A program made the position numbers and the translations under genes. Shown one piece after another: positions 16,373 to 21,992 of a stretch of 27,130 nucleotides of DNA. Below the pieces are notes generated by a model that did no database searches, was not told where the DNA came from, and worked only from the letters and a program-made list of their open reading frames with translations. The DNA comes from a virus: IMG/VR virus record IMGVR_UViG_3300009370_000145, positions 1 through 27,130 of that record; one strand, 5' to 3'. Every line of letters starts with the position of its first letter. The first letter of the stretch is position 1.

Positions 16373-16406
16373 AAAAATGCGATCCTGGGCCTAAGCACAG
16401 GATCGC
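16373..16406 (-). terminator. Intrinsic terminator after ssb
   Basis: GCGATCCTG and CAGGATCGC form a 9-bp stem with a 10-nt loop. On the minus strand it is followed by ATTTTTATT. It lies downstream of the ssb stop and upstream of the dockerin gene, so the two are probably separate transcripts. Confidence 0.85.
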
Positions 16407-16470
16407 AAGAGAAAGGGGGTAGCGTATTTAGCGTACTATTTGGAATAGAATGGGTCTGAAGAGAAGGACG

Positions 16471-16857
16471 CTATCTGCCATTGGGGATGGCGCGCTGCTT
16501 GTTGTAACCCCGCTTTTCCCTGTTCTTTTTAGATGCAACAAACTGGAAGTTTTCCCCCACAATCCGCAGTTTATCCTGCTTTTTGCCGTCCTTATCCTCC
16601 CAATACTCTCTCGAAAGGTGCGCCTCAACATGCAAAGGATCACCCTTCTGAAGGTATTTAGCCAGGGTCTCGGCTCTACGCCCCCAGAAGGTAACATCCA
16701 GAAAGGTAGCCTTCTCCTGCACCACCCCGTCCTTATCCTTCCATGAACTGTTCAGCGCCATTCCAAGGTCGAGAACGGAACGCCCATTCATTGTGTATCT
16801 CAGTTTGGGATCGCGGGTCAAACGCCCCAAGAGGATCACTCGATTGTAACTGTTCAA
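16471..16857 (-). CDS. ssb: Single-stranded DNA-binding protein
   Basis: 128 aa OB-fold SSB that coats single-stranded DNA during phage replication and recombination. The family signature is plain: YNRVILLGRLTRDPKLRYT near the start, ATFLDVTFWGRRAETLAKYL around residues 51-70, and VEAHLSREYWEDKDGKKQDK at 77-96. The coding sequence begins at TTG 16857 with AGGAGAAGG just upstream. The C-terminus ends NKQRAIPNGR and lacks the acidic tail used by bacterial SSB to recruit partner proteins, so interactions may differ. It is followed by its own intrinsic terminator. Confidence 0.95.
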   Translation of the reverse strand: MNSYNRVILLGRLTRDPKLRYTMNGRSVLDLGMALNSSWKDKDGVVQEKATFLDVTFWGRRAETLAKYLQKGDPLHVEAHLSREYWEDKDGKKQDKLRIVGENFQFVASKKNREKRGYNKQRAIPNGR

Positions 16858-16874
16858 GCCTTCTCCTAACTGGA

Positions 16875-16897
16875 GAAGGGCCGCTTAACGGCCCTTC
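16875..16897 (-). repeat. Hairpin between the 38-aa gene and ssb
   Basis: GAAGGGCCG and CGGCCCTTC with a 5-nt spacer form a perfect 9-bp stem just after the stop of the 38-aa gene and next to the ssb ribosome-binding site. No U-tract follows on the minus strand. Confidence 0.78.
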
Positions 16898-16899
16898 GG

Positions 16900-17016
16900 T
16901 CACTTCTTGTACTTAACAGTCTTGCCAGCCGTCTTGGCATACGCAGCCGCTTTCTTCTTCCCAGATGCGGTATAGCCAAACTTCTTCTTCTTCCTACCCT
17001 TGCCCACTGTCGGCAT
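16900..17016 (-). CDS. Tiny basic peptide (38 aa)
   Basis: An ORF of 38 codons with AAGGAGAG upstream of the ATG at 17016. The translation runs MPTVGKGRKKKKFGYTASGK then KKAAAYAKTAGKTVKYKK. Lys and Arg make up about 37% of residues and no acidic residue is present. Such peptides resemble DNA-condensing or nucleic-acid-binding tails of phages, but this is by composition only. It overlaps the end of the 65-aa gene by 23 bp and is followed by a hairpin before ssb. Confidence 0.78.
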   Translation of the reverse strand: MPTVGKGRKKKKFGYTASGKKKAAAYAKTAGKTVKYKK

Positions 17017-17191
17017 AGCGTCTCTCCTTAATAGTCTTAGCCATAGCGTGATTAGCGTCCCGTAACAGCCCTACTTCAACACGTATGCGATCTAAGTCAA
17101 GGGCAAGGTCCCGAAGAGCGTCAGTAAGCACCTGGAGCTTCTCAGTGGTGATCCTGATATCAGAAGAACTGAATAATGGTTTTTGGGTCAT
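16994..17191 (-). CDS. Small helical protein of unknown function
   Basis: 65 aa beginning MTQKPLFSSSDIRITTEKLQ, largely helical with heptad-like Leu/Val spacing (VLTDALRDLALDLDRIRVEV). The ATG at 17191 is chosen with AGGAACTGG upstream. A longer frame open to a TTG at 17368 exists but runs through strong inverted repeats and looks noncoding. It is the first gene of the leftward cluster leading to the basic peptide and ssb. Function not known. Confidence 0.65.
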   Translation of the reverse strand: MTQKPLFSSSDIRITTEKLQVLTDALRDLALDLDRIRVEVGLLRDANHAMAKTIKERRYADSGQG

Positions 17192-17377
17192 GTGGGTCCA
17201 GTTCCTAATTACCGCTATTATATAGTAGTTGGGGGGCCGGGCCTGGGGGTCGTACCCCCTGCCACACACGCACGCGAATCGCGGGCGTTCCTGCTGGCTG
17301 TGAATTGGAAACGCGACAAGCATAGCTTGTCGTAGTGCTAACTCGATAGCCTTCTCTCGCACTATCAATTACCTTGT

Positions 17378-17494
17378 CTATTTATGCTTCTTCTTCCCGT
17401 ACCATTTCCCGTCCGCCCATTCCCATTCTCTGCACTCTAATAGCGCATACAATAAACTATTTTTATTTTGTCCTAAGTTGCTGCCTGGCGACAA
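17378..17494 (-). CDS. Possible tiny ORF without ATG
   Basis: A frame open from an upstream stop, with a possible TTG start at 17494 and a TAG at 17378-17380. The C-terminal part, ECREWEWADGKWYGKKKHK, looks like real protein (Trp-rich, then Lys-rich). No Shine-Dalgarno precedes the TTG, and no ATG or GTG is in frame. It may be a degraded or non-canonical gene. Confidence 0.3.
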   Translation of the reverse strand: MSPGSNLGQNKNSLLYALLECREWEWADGKWYGKKKHK

Positions 17495-17518
17495 CTTATC
17501 AATCTGTGGACTTTACTA

Positions 17519-17546
17519 TTGACAAGCTTTAAATAGTCGGTAGAAT
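17519..17546 (+). promoter_or_regulatory. Sigma70-type promoter for the right-hand gene array
   Basis: TTGACA (17519-17524), a 16-bp spacer and TAGAAT (17541-17546). The -35 matches the consensus fully and the -10 in 5 of 6 bases. The predicted start, near 17553, is followed by a hairpin-forming segment (GCTGTCC...GGACAGC at 17547-17568) and a run of 10 Ts (17594-17603) before the first gene. The leader therefore has attenuator-like elements. Confidence 0.75.
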
Positions 17547-17627
17547 GCTGTCCTTCGGACAGGACAGCGGGCGGCGGCAACGCAGCCGAGACATTTTTTT
17601 TTTCCACATTTCTACAAGGAGGTCAAC

Positions 17628-17921
17628 ATGACCACAAAGGAACGTATCGCGAATCTCGAAAAGGAAAACCTGCGACTAAGGGAAAAGCTTGCAAGCGTTC
17701 AATGGATCAAGCCTGCGCCCGATACATTCGCAGTCCACGTTATATGCGGCTCGCATATGTATAGTGCGGAACCAGGCGCAGATTCTGAATACGGGTTTTT
17801 CGAGAGCGTACACGGACCTTGCACGCCTGAAAATCAGCGTGGGCAGATCGATGCGCATACAATCCTGAGCGTTATAGGCGAATCATTACCCGATTGTTAT
17901 CGGGATTCATTTGGTCGCTAA
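17628..17921 (+). CDS. First gene of the rightward array, unknown function
   Basis: 97 aa. It starts with a short coiled coil (ERIANLEKENLRLREKLASV) and continues with a domain containing C40, C65 and C89 (HVICGSHMYSAEPGADSEYG). AAGGAGGTCAAC precedes the ATG. As the first gene after the strong promoter it is probably expressed early. I recognise no family. A 7-bp perfect hairpin (17742-17758) lies inside. Confidence 0.78.
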   Translation: MTTKERIANLEKENLRLREKLASVQWIKPAPDTFAVHVICGSHMYSAEPGADSEYGFFESVHGPCTPENQRGQIDAHTILSVIGESLPDCYRDSFGR

Positions 17922-17950
17922 TTTTCCACAATTTGAAGGAGGGTCACACA

Positions 17951-18268
17951 ATGACCGAAACGAAAAGCCTTTTCCCCAGTAAAGATATTATTGAGGGGGT
18001 TGATTTTGCGAGCTTCTATCTAACCATACAGGAGCAGGCACCGATCATGTACACGGAGGCGACATTGGACCAACTAGGTAGGGCCTATATCGAAAGCGAT
18101 TATCGCTCGACGATAGCAGTTGGCAAGCTTGCGTGGATACTGCACACGGAGGCAGAATTGATCGTCGAAGACTTCGATTCTTCGGACAATCCCGTCTATA
18201 CTTGTGAGGCTAAAATCTCAGCTATCTTCGATGAGGCTCGTGAGATCATCGGACATACCAACTTCTAA
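17951..18268 (+). CDS. Second gene of the rightward array, unknown function
   Basis: 105 aa, acidic, starting MTETKSLFPSKDIIEGVDFA. The ATG at 17951 has GGAGGG upstream. A longer open frame upstream begins within the previous gene and is less likely. It appears to be a compact alpha/beta protein without a recognisable motif. The gene is followed by two intrinsic terminators, so this two-gene unit is set apart from the cassette array. Confidence 0.78.
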   Translation: MTETKSLFPSKDIIEGVDFASFYLTIQEQAPIMYTEATLDQLGRAYIESDYRSTIAVGKLAWILHTEAELIVEDFDSSDNPVYTCEAKISAIFDEAREIIGHTNF

Positions 18269-18282
18269 TCCCAACCAACACC

Positions 18283-18315
18283 AAGCCCTGCGAGAAATCG
18301 CAGGGCTTTTTTTTT
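18283..18315 (+). terminator. Intrinsic terminator 1
   Basis: AGCCCTGCGA and TCGCAGGGCT with a 4-nt loop form a 10-bp stem followed by nine Ts. It is a textbook rho-independent terminator 15 nt after the stop of the second gene. Confidence 0.95.
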
Positions 18316-18340
18316 GTCTGCATTTTCCAGGCTGATATTA

Positions 18341-18377
18341 AGACCGCCACAATTCGCCTGTGACGGTCTTTTTTTTT
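18341..18377 (+). terminator. Intrinsic terminator 2
   Basis: AGACCG and CGGTCT form the outer stem, with CACA/TGTG pairing inside after a C/A mismatch, followed by a run of nine Ts. The tandem terminator indicates that readthrough into the array is strongly limited, so the following genes need their own promoter. Confidence 0.88.
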
Positions 18378-18691
18378 CTATGGGTATGGGATCATGTAAT
18401 TCTTTTGCGTTGCTTGTGGGGGATTGTCGGCAGTCTGAAAGCTATCCCGTAAGCTTGAAGCCTTGCCGCAAGATTGAAAGACGGCCGATTGTCACCAATT
18501 GGGAGAGCCTTCAAGATATTGCCTTCATCCGCACACCCAGGCACACGCGCACGCGCGTGTAATCGACTGCGCGCTTGGTTGGCTGGCAAGATCCCACCGG
18601 CTGAACTCCCCCTTTTCTCTCTCTTCTTTCTGAAGAGAGAAAAGGGGGAGAGAATGGAACAATTTTTCACCGCAACATTGGAGGTTTTCTA
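18378..18691 (+). other. 314-bp gap without a convincing gene
   Basis: Between the terminators and the 123-aa gene. It contains a palindrome ACACGCGC-AC-GCGCGTGT (18543-18560) and the first long cassette hairpin (18606-18650). I expect a promoter for the downstream array here but found no pair close to consensus. The open frames crossing the region lack Shine-Dalgarno sites and begin at weak codons. Confidence 0.55.
18606..18650 (+). repeat. Cassette hairpin 1
   Basis: A 16-bp perfect stem with a pyrimidine-rich 5' arm (CTCCCCCTTTTCTCTC) and a purine-rich 3' arm. It is followed by ACAATTTTTCACC and then TTGGAGG before the 123-aa gene. It is the first of the intergenic hairpins that separate genes of the array. 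Confidence 0.9.
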
Positions 18692-19063
18692 ATGGCGAAT
18701 ATCGAAGATATTATCGGCAGCGGCTTGAACCATAGGTTCGGGATCATCATTCCGTCAACCCAGGGGGTTGCCGGGCAAGATATTGACGGAAAATCCAACA
18801 AATGGACGCGAATTGCTCAAGAGCAATTTTCAAACTGGTTTGGTGGTGCAACTACCAGCCAGGGAGAAGGGGCTTGGATGTCCGAGTCCGAAGGACTCGT
18901 TACCGAGCAGGTTGTGACCGTAAACGGTCACACAAATGCCGATGGAATTAAGGATAGAATCCGCGATGTTGCGGGATTAGCGCAAGAGATTGCCGCAGAC
19001 ATGCAGCAAGAGGCCGTCACAATTATCGTAGATAATTCAATGCACTTTATCGAAGCGGCATAA
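18692..19063 (+). CDS. Hypothetical phage protein of the gene array
   Basis: 123 aa. RFGIIIPSTQGVAGQDIDGK is followed by FGGATTSQGEGAWMSESEGL and a helix ending QQEAVTIIVDNSMHFIEAA. The order (beta-start, FGG-x-T and a G-x-W before an acidic segment) loosely resembles the small secreted-type DUF3574-like proteins, but this is a weak resemblance. The Shine-Dalgarno is TTGGAGG, 7 nt before the ATG. It carries internal perfect hairpins at 18811-18828 and 18913-18932. Confidence 0.75.
   Translation: MANIEDIIGSGLNHRFGIIIPSTQGVAGQDIDGKSNKWTRIAQEQFSNWFGGATTSQGEGAWMSESEGLVTEQVVTVNGHTNADGIKDRIRDVAGLAQEIAADMQQEAVTIIVDNSMHFIEAA
18913..18932 (+). repeat. Perfect intragenic hairpin, 9-bp stem
   Basis: TGTGACCGT-AA-ACGGTCACA inside the 123-aa gene. 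Confidence 0.9.
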
Positions 19064-19108
19064 CCCCTATTCCCTTCACTGAACGTAGTGAAGTGAAGGA
19101 AATAGGGG
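19064..19108 (+). repeat. Cassette hairpin 2
   Basis: The outer stem CCCCTATT/AATAGGGG (8 bp), one mismatch, and the inner stem CCTTCACT/AGTGAAGG (8 bp) close a loop GAACGTAGTGA. An alternative smaller stem CACT/AGTG can form inside. It is followed by ACAATTTTTCACC, as in hairpin 1, and by GGAGG before the next gene. Confidence 0.9.
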
Positions 19109-19144
19109 AGAGTAGGACAATTTTTCACCACAACGGAGGTTTTC

Positions 19145-19489
19145 ATGTCAAGACGTAGCAGATCCGCTCCCACAAGGGCTTTCCGTACCGACACCGGCCA
19201 GGATTGGCTGGACGATAACTCTAAAGAGTTATCGGAAAAACGCACTAATCGGGTAGCGAAGGCCGCGATCCAGGCCGAACGGGAATTTAGGAAATTCCCC
19301 CATAGGTCTGAAGTTGTCGCGGATTCCAACGGAATCCAGATTTATCGTTGGGAACCTTATAAAAGGTTCCGCAAGCTTGGTACTCGATTCTTCGCTGTAG
19401 ATACCCGTAGCACCCTGGCATACGGCGAAATCGTGATCACCGGTCAGTATAAACTGACCAAGTACGGAAGCTGGAAGCAAGTGGCCTAA
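19145..19489 (+). CDS. Basic hypothetical protein, hairpin-dense gene
   Basis: 114 aa, strongly basic (MSRRSRSAPTRAFRTDTGQD), no Cys. It ends with a strand-rich region (GTRFFAVDTRSTLAYGEIVI). No recognised family. The gene carries five perfect short hairpins: 19213-19234 (10 bp), 19281-19299 (8), 19321-19337 (7), 19351-19370 (8) and 19442-19459 (7). That is remarkable in a 345-bp gene. GGAGGTTTTC precedes the ATG. Confidence 0.75.
   Translation: MSRRSRSAPTRAFRTDTGQDWLDDNSKELSEKRTNRVAKAAIQAEREFRKFPHRSEVVADSNGIQIYRWEPYKRFRKLGTRFFAVDTRSTLAYGEIVITGQYKLTKYGSWKQVA
19213..19234 (+). repeat. Perfect intragenic hairpin, 10-bp stem
   Basis: CGATAACTCT-AA-AGAGTTATCG inside the 114-aa gene. Confidence 0.9.
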
Positions 19490-19499
19490 CCGAATATCT

Positions 19500-19544
19500 C
19501 CCCTCTCTCTCTCACTGAACATAGTGAAGTGAGAGAGTGAGGGG
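19500..19544 (+). repeat. Cassette hairpin 3
   Basis: The outer 6-bp stem CCCCTC/GAGGGG, a mismatch, and a 10-bp inner stem ending CACT close the loop GAACATAGTGA. It is followed by AACAACCACAACC and CTGGAGG before the zinc-ribbon gene. Confidence 0.9.
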
Positions 19545-19571
19545 GGAAACAACCACAACCCTGGAGGTAAC

Positions 19572-19751
19572 ATGAAAAACACCGATTGCGTTTGTCCCGT
19601 TTGTTCTGAAGTCTTCGACGGCGAAGAAGGTATGACGGCATACCTTCCGGTCGGTGTGGATCTCCTGGAGCAGGATCTAACCTGGGTATGCAAGTCTTGC
19701 GGCCCGGAAATTGAGGTAGAAAATCGGGAAAATCTGGTTTGGAAATCTTAA
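19572..19751 (+). CDS. Small zinc-ribbon protein
   Basis: 59 aa. The two CxxC knuckles CPVC (8-11) and CKSC (40-43) are about 29 residues apart, which is zinc-ribbon spacing. CTGGAGG lies 6 nt before the ATG. A small regulatory or host-interaction role is common for such phage proteins, but the partner is unknown. A 9-bp perfect hairpin (19626-19647) lies inside. Confidence 0.78.
   Translation: MKNTDCVCPVCSEVFDGEEGMTAYLPVGVDLLEQDLTWVCKSCGPEIEVENRENLVWKS
19626..19647 (+). repeat. Perfect intragenic hairpin, 9-bp stem
   Basis: GAAGGTATG-ACGG-CATACCTTC inside the zinc-ribbon gene. Confidence 0.9.
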
Positions 19752-19754
19752 CCA

Positions 19755-19772
19755 TTAAACCTGGAGGTTTAA
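19755..19772 (+). promoter_or_regulatory. Palindromic Shine-Dalgarno, copy 1
   Basis: TTAAACC-TGGA-GGTTTAA. The GGAGG core is divided between loop and stem, so folding would mask the ribosome site. It lies one base before the ATG of the 55-aa gene. The same element recurs at 21750 and 21996. Confidence 0.85.
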
Positions 19773-19773
19773 C

Positions 19774-19941
19774 ATGGAATGGAAACAGACAAGTTATGAC
19801 GCATGGTATCAGGAAGACGACCTGGAGCCGGAAGGCTGGTTTTACCAGATAACCGGCGATGTCCCTTCGGGACCGTTCAGAACTGAAAAGGCTGCTATGC
19901 AGCATCTCGATGACACTATCGAAGATCGGAGGAAAGCATGA
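19774..19941 (+). CDS. Small acidic protein (55 aa)
   Basis: 55 aa beginning MEWKQTSYDAWYQEDDLEPE, rich in aromatic and acidic residues, then GWFYQITGDVPSGPFRTEKA. The start follows the palindromic Shine-Dalgarno. Its TGA overlaps the next ATG (ATGA), so the two are translated together. Function not recognised. Confidence 0.75.
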   Translation: MEWKQTSYDAWYQEDDLEPEGWFYQITGDVPSGPFRTEKAAMQHLDDTIEDRRKA

Positions 19942-20237
19942 AAGTTTTTGCACTATGGCACGGCGGCTCCAGCTATTCTCAAGGTTCCCTGGAGAAGTAC
20001 CTGGAAACCTTCGATAGCCTGAAGGCTGTGAAAGAAGAACTGCGCGACAGGTATGATGGCAAGGCATATCAGACCTGGGCAAGCGGCCAAACTCCGAACT
20101 GGTGTTATACACCTACGGTGTCCGACAATTCGAGTTTCTGGGTCTGGATCGAAGATCCCCGCGACATGGATGATCCGTATCCAGATCGGATCGTGTCCTT
20201 CGGTCCCAAAATGGGAGTGCGGATCGAACGAGCTTAA
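19938..20237 (+). CDS. Conserved-type small phage protein
   Basis: 99 aa: MKVFALWHGGSSYSQGSLEK, then YLETFDSLKAVKEELRDRYD, then TPNWCYTPTVSDNSSFWVWI. The layout (ALWHGGSSY near the start, a segment with F-x-S and an AVxEEL helix, and a later TP-x-V) is like small proteins seen in other phages; the function of the family is unknown. CGGAGG is in the preceding codons. Several short perfect hairpins (arms of 5 bp) occur within. Confidence 0.78.
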   Translation: MKVFALWHGGSSYSQGSLEKYLETFDSLKAVKEELRDRYDGKAYQTWASGQTPNWCYTPTVSDNSSFWVWIEDPRDMDDPYPDRIVSFGPKMGVRIERA

Positions 20238-20239
20238 CT

Positions 20240-20280
20240 CCCTTCTTCTCTCTCGCTTTCTGCGAGAGAGAGAAGAAGGG
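20240..20280 (+). repeat. Cassette hairpin 4
   Basis: The CCCTTCTTCTCTCTCGC 5' arm pairs with a 19-nt GA-rich 3' arm that has a 2-nt bulge. The loop is TTTCT. It is followed by ACAACGGCAACCACAACC and AGGAGG before the 121-aa gene. Confidence 0.9.
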
Positions 20281-20314
20281 AAACAACGGCAACCACAACC
20301 ACAGGAGGTTCAAC

Positions 20315-20680
20315 ATGAACCAATATCGTGACAGGATTTTGCCCGATACACTGGTCGGAATGGGCGAACACCAGCAGGAACAGTACCGGCAGGGCCAGGC
20401 GGCAGCCAGGGCGCTGGTCGATGGGGTAAATGCAATGTGCAACGACACCTTCAACCAGGGCTTCCTTGCAGAGCTTGACGATTCTCACCGTACTCTTCAG
20501 CAGAAGAGTACAGAACTGCTGGCTCAATGGCTGCAAGTATTGAAGCAGAAGCGCACCGGAGAGTACGATGGGCGTAACGAATTTTCCGTAAAATTCGCTC
20601 AAGATGTCTGGAGGATGCTGGAAGAGAACGACTCGTACTATGTACGAGATGACCAGGCTATCGGATTCCCGTATATCTGA
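20315..20680 (+). CDS. Helical hypothetical protein
   Basis: 121 aa, predominantly helical and Gln/Glu/Leu-rich (HQQEQYRQGQAAARALVDGV and RTLQQKSTELLAQWLQVLKQ). No recognised family. AGGAGG lies upstream with ordinary spacing. It carries perfect hairpins at 20490-20511 (9 bp), 20578-20597 (8 bp) and 20632-20648 (7 bp). Confidence 0.75.
   Translation: MNQYRDRILPDTLVGMGEHQQEQYRQGQAAARALVDGVNAMCNDTFNQGFLAELDDSHRTLQQKSTELLAQWLQVLKQKRTGEYDGRNEFSVKFAQDVWRMLEENDSYYVRDDQAIGFPYI
20490..20511 (+). repeat. Perfect intragenic hairpin, 9-bp stem
   Basis: GTACTCTTC-AGCA-GAAGAGTAC inside the 121-aa gene. Confidence 0.9.
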
Positions 20681-20689
20681 AACACTACT

Positions 20690-20734
20690 CCCCTCTCACC
20701 CTCACTGAACATAGTGAAGTGAGGGCGAGAGGGG
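20690..20734 (+). repeat. Cassette hairpin 5
   Basis: The outer stem CCCCTCTC/GAGAGGGG (8 bp), a mismatch, and an inner 8-bp stem ending CACT close the loop GAACATAGTGA, the same loop as hairpin 3. It is followed by CTAACCACAACC and CTGGAGG before the next gene. Confidence 0.9.
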
Positions 20735-20763
20735 GAACTAACCACAACCCTGGAGGTACTGAC

Positions 20764-20925
20764 ATGGCTGAATGGGAAATATCTATCTGGCATGGAGAAA
20801 GCGGCACCATCTGGTATGTGGTGCATGAGGACCACGACACGATGGAAAATAGCTGCTCTACTTTCAACGGCGAAACCATCGAAGATGCCCGGAAATTGCG
20901 GAACCTATTGAATGGAGGCGAATGA
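20764..20925 (+). CDS. Small protein (53 aa) of the array
   Basis: 53 aa starting MAEWEISIWHGESGTIWYVV. CTGGAGG is 7 nt before the ATG. The first 20 residues are beta-like, the last 15 helical. It overlaps the next gene's start by 4 bases. Function unknown. Confidence 0.72.
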   Translation: MAEWEISIWHGESGTIWYVVHEDHDTMENSCSTFNGETIEDARKLRNLLNGGE

Positions 20926-21746
20926 TGACCGATATTTTTGCTGAAATGCTGACGGAAAACACGGGAAAGCACTTTCTCGATTCCGGCGGCTCTACTGGTA
21001 GAGCCTGGCAGAAGAACAAGGAGCGCGACTTCTTGCAGGAGCCGGAGGCTTGGCTCAACTTCTCGAAACACGGCGAACACAATTATCTGGAGTACACCAA
21101 GAATATCTACTGGTTCCTTCGGAACCGGCTGGAGCTAAACGAAGATTGGGACCGTGAGTTTCATGCCTTCGTGGATTCCCTGGACGAAGACAAGGCGTGG
21201 AATGGCTACCTGTCTGCCGCTAATGACTGGCTTGAACTGCTCTCTGAGCAGGGAGCAATCGACGGTCATGGCCCCTATGGGGAAAGCGATGAACCCTGCT
21301 GTGTCAACACCTACAACGGAGAGGATCTACTGTCACAAGTGATCCTTTATCACTTGTTTGAGCGAGAAGGATGCGAAGCGTACATACTGCAAGTGCATGG
21401 TGGGGCTGACGTTAGGGGAGGATACACAAAGCCGCGAGTCTTTGAAGCGAACGGCAATTATGAATTGGCCCTGCTCGATAATGCCAGGGGAACAATCGCC
21501 TGTCCGAAGTGTAACGCCAACTGGTACACCGATGACGGCTACCATTGGTATTTTGACGGTGGAGGCAGCAACGATCTCCCTGAAAGGGAGTGGATCACTA
21601 CACCGGAATCTTGGAAGCCCAACGATGCCGTAGGAATGGGGAACCTTTGGGTTCCCGAAGTGTCTGACGACAAGCTGTGGATCACTGAAGAGGGCGCGGC
21701 CTGGTGTCCCTGCTGCGCTAAAGCGAAGCTGGAAGCATACGACTAA
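20922..21746 (+). CDS. Conserved phage protein with zinc-binding knuckles
   Basis: 274 aa (272-274 depending on start; ATG codons at 20922 and 20925, the latter at better spacing from GGAGG). LDSGGSTGRAWQKNKERDFL near residue 19 and HGGADVRGGYTKPRVFEANG around residue 158 are typical of a phage family of unknown function with an S-G-G-x-x-G-R-x-W/Y core. Two CxxC-type knuckles, CPKC near residue 193 and CPCC near 263, suggest a zinc site. It is the largest gene of the right-hand array. Perfect hairpins occur at 20988-21005 (8 bp), 21335-21357 (9 bp) and 21639-21656 (7 bp). Confidence 0.85.
   Translation: MMTDIFAEMLTENTGKHFLDSGGSTGRAWQKNKERDFLQEPEAWLNFSKHGEHNYLEYTKNIYWFLRNRLELNEDWDREFHAFVDSLDEDKAWNGYLSAANDWLELLSEQGAIDGHGPYGESDEPCCVNTYNGEDLLSQVILYHLFEREGCEAYILQVHGGADVRGGYTKPRVFEANGNYELALLDNARGTIACPKCNANWYTDDGYHWYFDGGGSNDLPEREWITTPESWKPNDAVGMGNLWVPEVSDDKLWITEEGAAWCPCCAKAKLEAYD
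21335..21357 (+). repeat. Perfect intragenic hairpin, 9-bp stem
   Basis: ACAAGTGAT-CCTTT-ATCACTTGT inside the 274-aa gene. Confidence 0.85.
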
Positions 21747-21770
21747 CCATTAAACCGGAGGTTTAACATG
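21729..21770 (+). repeat. Direct repeat A, copy 1
   Basis: A 42-nt unit covering the last codons of the 274-aa gene (LEAYD and stop), the palindromic Shine-Dalgarno and the next ATG. It recurs at 21975-22017 with one extra base (a T between CC and GGAG). Confidence 0.9.
21750..21766 (+). promoter_or_regulatory. Palindromic Shine-Dalgarno, copy 2
   Basis: TTAAACC-GGA-GGTTTAA, one base before the ATG of the 74-aa gene. Confidence 0.85.
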
Positions 21771-21992
21771 CGAACGCCGAAGGAAGTCATTAAGAGTCTT
21801 AACCCCGAGCAGCAATCGAGAATAAAACGCCTGATGATGGGCGACAAGATAGCCCGTCTGGAGGCAAGGCGGGCCGATCTGCGAAGGGCTGTGAAAGAGG
21901 CAGAGAAATTATTGGAAGATAAAAGCTCCCAATTGTCAAAAACAGACGAGCGGATTAGCAAGCTAATGGCAGAACTGGAAGCATACGACTAA
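21768..21992 (+). CDS. Coiled-coil protein bounded by direct repeats
   Basis: 74 aa, Lys/Glu/Arg/Leu-rich coiled coil (DKIARLEARRADLRRAVKEA), ending in LEAYD exactly as the preceding gene does. The matching ends are part of a 42-43 nt direct repeat at 21729-21770 and 21975-22017. Recombination between copies would delete the gene cleanly. Function unknown. Confidence 0.78.
   Translation: MRTPKEVIKSLNPEQQSRIKRLMMGDKIARLEARRADLRRAVKEAEKLLEDKSSQLSKTDERISKLMAELEAYD

Larger units (their letters stand above)
17192..17627 (+). other. Divergent control region rich in inverted repeats
   Basis: About 430 bp between the leftward ssb cluster and the rightward small-gene array. It holds perfect inverted repeats GGGGGT-CGT-ACCCCC (17245-17259), CGCGA-A-TCGCG (17273-17283) and CGACAAGC-ATA-GCTTGTCG (17314-17332). 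It also holds a leftward -10-like TATAAT (17217-17222) without a convincing -35, and an AT-rich patch (17440-17520). The rightward promoter and its leader lie at the right end. The combination next to ssb is compatible with a replication origin or regulatory hub, but I see no iteron set and no full DnaA box. Confidence 0.55.

Noticed and set aside
17192-17368. N-terminal extension of the 65-aa gene to a TTG at 17368
   Set aside because: The extension passes through three perfect inverted repeats and a TATAAT sequence, so it is more likely noncoding; the ATG at 17191 is preferred.
17491-17512. DnaA box in the divergent region
   Set aside because: ACTTATCAATC and CTGTGGACTT resemble only parts of TTATCCACA; neither is a convincing nine-base match.
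18474-18692. A 72-aa ORF before the 123-aa gene
   Set aside because: It begins at a TTG without a Shine-Dalgarno and crosses cassette hairpin 1, so it is probably not translated.
19486-20112. A 208-aa minus-strand ORF in the gene array
   Set aside because: It spans three plus-strand genes with good ribosome-binding sites and reads through cassette hairpin 3. The composition is Ser/Pro/Arg-rich, as expected for antisense frames.
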